A stretch of DNA of 9,603 bases. Origin: an uncultured Bacilli bacterium (lineage in GTDB: Bacteria > Bacillota_I > Bacilli_A > RF39 > UBA660). This document shows positions 5,637-9,603 of this stretch, piece after piece. The stretch spans positions 1 through 9,603 of the forward strand of contig CANQBY010000037.1 of NCBI GenBank assembly GCA_947589695.1. The letters run 5' to 3'. The translations under genes and the position numbers were made by a program. The first letter of the stretch is position 1; every line of letters begins with the position of its first letter. Below the pieces are notes generated by a model that worked only from the letters and a program-made list of their open reading frames with translations, did not search any database and had not been told where the DNA came from.

Positions 5637-6914
5637 CTCTATCTTTTCTTTTCCACCCATATAAGGTCTTAAAGCTTCCGGAATAATTATGGAACCATCT
5701 TCTTGATAATTATTCTCTAAAAGAGCAATTAACATTCTTGGTGGTGCAATTACCGTATTATTTAAAGTATGGGCAAATTCTTTGGAACCATCTTCTTTTT
5801 TATATCTTATTTGTAATCTTCGGGCTTGCGCACTCGTTAAATTAGAGCAAGAGCAAACTTCAAAATATTTTTGTTGCCTTGGACTCCAAGCTTCAATATC
5901 ACAAGAGCGATATTTTAAATCAGCCAGATCGCCACTGCAACAAATAAGTTTTCGCACTGGAATATTTAAACTTCTAAAAAGTTCTACAGAATAATTCCAC
6001 ATTTTATCATACCACATATCACTATCTTCCGGTTTACAAATCACAATCATTTCTTGTTTTTCAAATTGATGAATCCGGTATATTCCCCTCTCTTCAATTC
6101 CATGCGCTCCTACTTCTTTCCTAAAACAAGGCGAATAAGAAGTCATGGTAATTGGTAAATCACTTTCTTTTAATAATTGATCTTTAAATTTAGCAATCAT
6201 CGAGTGTTCACTAGTTCCAATTAAATATAAATCTTCTCCTTCAATTTTATACATCATATTCTCTTTTTCACTGAAACTCATTACTCCATCGACTGCTTCA
6301 CTTCGAATCATATAAGGAGGAATACAATAAGTAAAACCTTTGTCGATCATAAAATCGCGGGCGTATGCTAAAACGGCACTATGAAGTCTTGCAATATCCC
6401 CCATTAGATAATAAAAACCATTCCCGGTAACCCGACCGGCTGCTTCTTTATCTAGTCCTTGAAAACTTTCCATAATCTCGGCATGATATGGTATTTCATA
6501 AGGATAAACTTTTGCTTCTCCAAAGCGTTGTTCTTCCACATTTTTGCTATCGTCTTCCCCAATTGGTACATCATCAGCGATGATATTTGGAATAACCATC
6601 ATTATCTCATGAATTTTCGCTTCTAATTCGGCTTCTTCTGCTTCAAGCGCTGGAATTTCCGCATTCATTTGGGCGACCTTTTCTTTCGCACTATTAGCTT
6701 CCTCGATTCTTTTATTACGCATTAACTCACCAATTGTTGCACTAAGTTTATTTTTTTCGGCCTTTAAATTATCGGCTTTAGTTTTACAATTCCGATACTT
6801 AATATCTAACTCATAAACTTCATCTACTAAAGGTAATTTTTCCTCTTGAAATTTCTTTTTGATATTTTCTTTTACTAATTCTCTGTTTTCTCTTATTAAT
6901 TTAATATCTATCAT
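5628..6914 (-). CDS. serS: Seryl-tRNA synthetase
   Basis: SerS charges tRNA-Ser (and tRNA-Sec) with serine using ATP; it is a cytosolic class II synthetase homodimer. The 428-aa length is standard. An N-terminal helical arm (about 28-105, Glu/Lys/Ala heptad-like) is the tRNA-binding coiled coil. The catalytic core has the serine-site motif GTSEH (233-237), motif 2 FRKEVGAHG...GIYRIHQFEKQEM (264-289, Arg265) and motif 3 TLNNTVIAPPRMLIALLENN (383-402, Arg393). The spelling of several motifs (GTSEH, DIEAWSPRQ, HTLNNT, APPR) departs from the common bacterial forms (PTSEV, LEVWLP, NTLNGS, AVGR) and is closer to what I recall of archaeal or eukaryotic SerRS. GGAGG lies six bases before the ATG. Expression is controlled by a T-box leader, and a terminator overlaps the stop. 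Confidence 0.97.
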   Translation of the reverse strand: MIDIKLIRENRELVKENIKKKFQEEKLPLVDEVYELDIKYRNCKTKADNLKAEKNKLSATIGELMRNKRIEEANSAKEKVAQMNAEIPALEAEEAELEAKIHEIMMVIPNIIADDVPIGEDDSKNVEEQRFGEAKVYPYEIPYHAEIMESFQGLDKEAAGRVTGNGFYYLMGDIARLHSAVLAYARDFMIDKGFTYCIPPYMIRSEAVDGVMSFSEKENMMYKIEGEDLYLIGTSEHSMIAKFKDQLLKESDLPITMTSYSPCFRKEVGAHGIEERGIYRIHQFEKQEMIVICKPEDSDMWYDKMWNYSVELFRSLNIPVRKLICCSGDLADLKYRSCDIEAWSPRQQKYFEVCSCSNLTSAQARRLQIRYKKEDGSKEFAHTLNNTVIAPPRMLIALLENNYQEDGSIIIPEALRPYMGGKEKIEKK

Positions 6915-6928
6915 AAAAATCCTCCTCT

Positions 6929-7130
6929 AAAAAAATAAAAACCCCAAAATTGCCAGGAGCAAATTCTGCGGTACCATCCTTTATCTTACTCATTAATTTC
7001 TAACGGAATTATCCGGGAATGATTAGTTCCACTCAAGAAGGAGATTTCTTATACTTTTTTAATTCATTTCCACCAACCATGAACTCTCTTTTTAAAAAAC
7101 ATATAATACTTAGCTTCTTTTCTGCTTTAC
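6929..7130 (-). promoter_or_regulatory. T-box riboswitch (serine) upstream of serS
   Basis: The leader between the serS promoter and its ATG has T-box hallmarks in order on the minus strand: a stem I base AAGAAG (7119-7114) pairing with CTTCTT (7040-7035), the AGTA of the specifier loop, the distal AGAGAG and GGTTGGTG elements, and the conserved T-box AAGGATGGTACCGC (about 6981-6968). The antiterminator pairs AGGA with TCCT, leaving the TGG bulge free for the tRNA CCA end. The competing terminator pairs CTCC with GGGG and is followed by a T-rich run (6941-6929). The specifier region reads TCTCC (7044-7040); both candidate codons, TCT and TCC, are serine. Uncharged tRNA-Ser is expected to stabilise the antiterminator and switch serS on. 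Exact ends are approximate. Confidence 0.92.
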
Positions 7131-7136
7131 TTTTAT

Positions 7137-7165
7137 AATATACCACAAAAGTTATTTTTATACAA
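7137..7165 (-). promoter_or_regulatory. SigA-type promoter of serS
   Basis: TTGTAT (7165-7160), a 17-bp spacer and TATATT (7142-7137) on the minus strand, placing the start near 7130 at the beginning of the T-box leader. The -35 box lies directly after the T-run of the preceding gene's terminator. Confidence 0.68.
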
Positions 7166-7166
7166 G

Positions 7167-7189
7167 AAAAAAATAGATGTTTAATCTAT
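7167..7189 (-). terminator. Rho-independent terminator of the 363-aa gene
   Basis: Stem ATAGAT/ATCTAT (7189-7184 with 7178-7173) with a five-base loop, followed by a run of six Ts (7172-7167). The 5' arm contains the TAG stop codon (7188-7186). Confidence 0.82.
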
Positions 7190-8277
7190 CTTCTTTGATT
7201 ACCTCTATAAATATTAAGTGCTTCTTCCATAGTTTTAACTTCTCCAGCATATCTTGCTTCGATATAATAATCTAAGAAACCTAATACTTCTTCGGGTAAA
7301 ATATTTAATACTTCCGGATTTAAAGCAATACTATTATCTTTTCTAATATAAACTGGTACTCCTTTACAATCATATACTTCAAGCGCTGGAATTATATCTT
7401 TAATTCTTTTATTTCTAGTTGTTCTATTCGGTTGATAAATCGTTTTTAAATCTTCTTCAGTTAAACTTTCCATCGCCTCCATTAATAATTCTTTAGAAAC
7501 ATAATTTAAAGCTTCTTCATTAAATACTACTTTTCCTTTTTTATCTCTTTTATAAAATTCGATTAACTCTGGTAATTCCACTTGCACCCGATTTTCTTCT
7601 TGCTTATTATTTCTAAACATTTTCTTTATTATACTTGTTTTATTATTTGGTTTACTTTCTTTTCTAACAGCTTTAGCATTAACTAATTTTGTAAGTAAAG
7701 TATTAAACCCTAGTAATGCGTCATTATCTTTCCGATACATTGTTAAAACGGTGTATTCTTTGCCTTCTGTTAAAGTATCTAAAGCCATTAAATCTATTTT
7801 AGGCCCTTCCCCTATTTTATCTTTTCTTAACACAAAAGTTTCTGGCACTAATAATGTTTTATTATCAATCATCATTGTTCGATAATTTATTCCAAATTGT
7901 TCTAGTAAATAAATCATTTCGGAATTACTAAAAGTTGCATATTTTAAAACTCTTTCAATAATGCTATCTCTAACAATCGTAAGTCGTGCAATATCTTCTG
8001 CTACTTCCGCGATATCTTTTCTTAATTGTTCATTTTTAATTGCAAAAGTCTCCACATATTTTGCTAAATCATCGCGCATTAATCTTTTTTCTTCCTCTGT
8101 ATATAATCCTTGATAATATGGTTTATAATTTAAATAACTCATTAATTCCTCATTTTGTGCCTTTAAATTATTTCCTAAATGTTCTAAAGTTGCTTCTAAA
8201 GTTTGTAAAGTTAAATTTTTCTTTAAAATTAAATTATTAATATGATTTATGGTATCTATAGTATAATGAAACCCCAT
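7186..8277 (-). CDS. Hypothetical protein with N-terminal coiled coil and shared C-terminal domain
   Basis: I do not recognise this 363-aa protein. It has no signal peptide or membrane helix. Residues about 13-110 are helical, charged and coiled-coil-like (QTLEATLEHLGNNLKAQNEE, then LRKDIAEVAEDIARL). A globular middle (about 117-200) is followed by a basic, Asn-rich linker (205-230). A C-terminal domain (about 272-357) contains IYQ...YIRKDN...LNPEVLNILPEEVLGFLDYYIEAR; this end is paralogous to the C-terminus of the neighbouring 182-aa protein. The frame is open to an ATG at 8322, but the ATG at 8277 has AAAGGGGG seven bases upstream, and the earlier ATG would lie upstream of the predicted transcription start. 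A strong promoter (TTGACA, 17 bp, TATTAT) drives it alone. Function unknown; a structural or scaffold role is only a guess. Confidence 0.85.
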   Translation of the reverse strand: MGFHYTIDTINHINNLILKKNLTLQTLEATLEHLGNNLKAQNEELMSYLNYKPYYQGLYTEEEKRLMRDDLAKYVETFAIKNEQLRKDIAEVAEDIARLTIVRDSIIERVLKYATFSNSEMIYLLEQFGINYRTMMIDNKTLLVPETFVLRKDKIGEGPKIDLMALDTLTEGKEYTVLTMYRKDNDALLGFNTLLTKLVNAKAVRKESKPNNKTSIIKKMFRNNKQEENRVQVELPELIEFYKRDKKGKVVFNEEALNYVSKELLMEAMESLTEEDLKTIYQPNRTTRNKRIKDIIPALEVYDCKGVPVYIRKDNSIALNPEVLNILPEEVLGFLDYYIEARYAGEVKTMEEALNIYRGNQRR

Positions 8278-8306
8278 AAAAAATCCCCCTTTTTCTAAAA
8301 GATAAG

Positions 8307-8855
8307 CTATATAATACCACAAATATTATCTTTTGTCAAACTGCTAAGCTCATACCTGTGGTATGCTTCATCTATTGCTAATCTCTCTAAATTAAAACTT
8401 AAATTAATATAATATTTCACAAAATCAATCATATCTTGCTCAAAGATAAAACTTAACTCCGGATTTAATCTATACCCTTTATTTTCTCTAATAAAGATAT
8501 TTTTATTAATGCCATCTTGTAATCTAAAAGGTATATTATATATCTCATATATTTTATTAATCTCTTTACTATTTAATCTTGATTTATTAATAATATATTG
8601 TCTTAATCTATTTCCTAAAATCTTTTTATTTTGTAATATATATTCTAATTTTTTTAAATCTATTAAACTCTTTTCTATTACTTTTCTATATTCTAAATTT
8701 TTCCTTAAAAAATAACCAAAATAACTTTTATCATTCTTTATTTTCTTAAGACTAATCCCAATCATATCAAAATGATATTTTTTATAAACTTCTATTTCTT
8801 TTTCTAAAGAATCAATATCAAAATTAATTAAATCTAACATTAAAAATATATCCAT
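8307..8855 (-). CDS. Hypothetical protein, paralogous C-terminus with the next gene
   Basis: I do not recognise this 182-aa protein. It is rich in Lys, Ile, Tyr and Asn. The N-terminal ~95 residues look helical (SLEKEIEVYKKYHF, then LIDLKKLEYILQNKKIL). Residues about 94-167 resemble the C-terminus of the adjacent 363-aa protein: 119-168 aligns without gaps to residues 308-357 there, with about 15 of 50 identical, including IR at 122-123, LNPE at 130-133, the F..YYI pattern at 145-150 and EA at 163-164. There is no membrane segment. GGAG lies eight bases before the ATG, which supports Met1 over Met6. Its own promoter precedes it, and the promoter of the next gene lies in its last codons. No terminator follows, so readthrough into the 363-aa gene is likely. 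Confidence 0.8.
   Translation of the reverse strand: MDIFLMLDLINFDIDSLEKEIEVYKKYHFDMIGISLKKIKNDKSYFGYFLRKNLEYRKVIEKSLIDLKKLEYILQNKKILGNRLRQYIINKSRLNSKEINKIYEIYNIPFRLQDGINKNIFIRENKGYRLNPELSFIFEQDMIDFVKYYINLSFNLERLAIDEAYHRYELSSLTKDNICGII
8311..8339 (-). promoter_or_regulatory. Strong SigA promoter of the 363-aa gene, inside the preceding gene
   Basis: Perfect TTGACA (8339-8334), a 17-bp spacer and TATTAT (8316-8311) on the minus strand. The whole element except its last bases lies in the final codons of the 182-aa gene, so the two genes can be expressed separately. The predicted start is near 8304, leaving a leader of about 27 nt with AAAGGGGG. Confidence 0.82.
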
Positions 8856-8877
8856 ATTTAAAACTCCAAGCTTTAAT

Positions 8878-8906
8878 ATTATAATATATCCTTAACTTAT
8901 TTACAA
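8878..8906 (-). promoter_or_regulatory. Promoter of the 182-aa gene
   Basis: TTGTAA (8906-8901), a 17-bp spacer and a perfect TATAAT (8883-8878) on the minus strand. It lies in the 58-bp gap after the DUF421 gene and places the start near 8871, just before GGAG and the ATG at 8855. Confidence 0.72.
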
Positions 8907-8913
8907 GTAAAAC

Positions 8914-9564
8914 TTATTTTTTAAGTTTCTCTTTTTTAACTAAATAAATTTTCTTTTTTCGATAAAAAGCATAAAATATATCTTTTATTTCTAAATTCTT
9001 TTTCTTAAGTTCTACTTCTAACCAACTTTTATTTTTATGAATAAATTTTAAAGCTTTATCCTGAATACTTCCATCGACAATTATAGGCATAGGATACGCT
9101 GTTGGTATTTTAAAATAATTATACTTAAAAATTGATAATTTCCCATTTGGCTCTAAAAAAGCATATTCAACATCTTCAATATTGCGAATCTCTTTTTGTC
9201 TTAAACTTAAAAGAAGATCATCCATACTATATCTTTGTTTTACCATTTCATGATAGTTTATCTTTCCATTTGCAATTATTAAAGATGGTTTACCCCCAAA
9301 TATAGTTCTAAAAGTGCGGGATTTAATTGAAATATACGCTAAAACTAATTCTAGTACTACCAGTAAACTAATTGGTAAAATTGTTAAAAAGATACTATCT
9401 TTATTATTTTCAATACTAATTGCTACTAATTCCGCAATTAAAATAGATACAATTAAATCTATAATTCCTAATTGTCCAATTTCTCTTTTTCCCATAATTC
9501 TATAAGCTAAAGTAATAAAAAAATAAAAGAAAAGAGTTCTAAATACTACATTAAATAATTCCAT
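8914..9564 (-). CDS. DUF421 domain membrane protein (YetF/YcaP-like)
   Basis: This 216-aa protein matches the DUF421 family, typified by B. subtilis YetF; the biochemical role of the family is not settled. Three membrane helices fill the N-terminal half (about 5-22, 33-50, 58-80), with the signature MGKREIGQL (24-32) between the first two. The cytosolic C-terminal part carries GGKPSLIIANGKI (90-102), the DDLLLSLRQKEI stretch (115-126) and DVEYAFLEPNGKLS (131-144), all characteristic of the family. Length is typical. GGTGA lies four bases before the ATG. Its promoter is not visible, since only 39 bp of upstream sequence remain in the window. The short AAACTTA/TAAGTTT dyad at its end lacks a real T-run. 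No DUF3290 partner gene, often found with yetF-type genes, is present next to it here. Confidence 0.93.
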   Translation of the reverse strand: MELFNVVFRTLFFYFFITLAYRIMGKREIGQLGIIDLIVSILIAELVAISIENNKDSIFLTILPISLLVVLELVLAYISIKSRTFRTIFGGKPSLIIANGKINYHEMVKQRYSMDDLLLSLRQKEIRNIEDVEYAFLEPNGKLSIFKYNYFKIPTAYPMPIIVDGSIQDKALKFIHKNKSWLEVELKKKNLEIKDIFYAFYRKKKIYLVKKEKLKK

Positions 9565-9603
9565 TATATCACCATAATTATTATGAGTTAATTCATATTT
9601 TTT

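Noticed and set aside
5782..5994. Plus-strand open frame opposite serS (and similar ones opposite other genes)
   Set aside because: These are antisense shadows of well-supported genes, with no ribosome sites and unnatural composition.
8278..8322. Longer N-terminus for the 363-aa protein (start at 8322)
   Set aside because: It would begin upstream of the predicted transcription start, overlap the preceding gene and encode the AAAGGGGG ribosome site as protein; the ATG at 8277 fits better.
8910..8928. AAACTTA/TAAGTTT hairpin over the DUF421 stop as a terminator
   Set aside because: All-AT stem apart from one G-C pair and only four Ts after it; too weak to call.

Overview
The window is very AT-rich chromosomal DNA from a low-GC Gram-positive-type bacterium (Bacillota, Bacilli/Mollicutes-like). 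This is inferred from four things: SigA-type promoters, a T-box leader on serS, Shine-Dalgarno sites complementary to a Bacillota-type anti-SD, and the family assignments (RimM, TrmD, a YsgA/SpoU-like methylase, YetF-like DUF421). TGA is used as a stop (end of rimM) and Trp is read from TGG, so the Mycoplasma code does not apply. An uncultured gut lineage such as RF39 is plausible but is a guess.

Layout: a tRNA-Arg(UCU) gene reads rightward at the left edge. Every protein gene reads leftward (minus strand), so the tRNA and the protein genes converge on two back-to-back intrinsic terminators (91-148). Going right, against transcription, the window holds: an unknown 150-aa gene, trmD and rimM as one tight operon with its own promoter; a SpoU-type rRNA methylase coupled to a YgjP-like zinc metallopeptidase; an unknown 213-aa protein with a hydrophobic N-terminus; a 348-bp non-coding stretch rich in hairpins; an AAA_14/DUF4143 ATPase; serS behind a T-box riboswitch; two unknown genes whose C-terminal domains are paralogous; and a DUF421 (YetF-like) membrane protein whose promoter lies off the right edge.

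Functionally the left third and serS are translation housekeeping: tRNA modification (m1G37), 30S maturation, rRNA methylation, Ser-tRNA charging and tRNA-Arg. The accessory part is the ATPase. It is bracketed by three near-identical copies of a 36-bp imperfect palindrome (3987-4022, 5489-5524, 5565-5600). Two of the copies sandwich its promoter, one of them lying between the transcription start and the Shine-Dalgarno, and a diverged relative sits at 4060-4099. This repeat-ATPase unit is the most unusual structure in the window.

Gene density is high and regulation compact. Three clear terminators overlap the stop codon of the gene they terminate, and one strong promoter lies inside the 3' end of the preceding gene. 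Two start codons (5478 and 8277) are set downstream of the longest possible ORF start because a strong Shine-Dalgarno points to the internal ATG.
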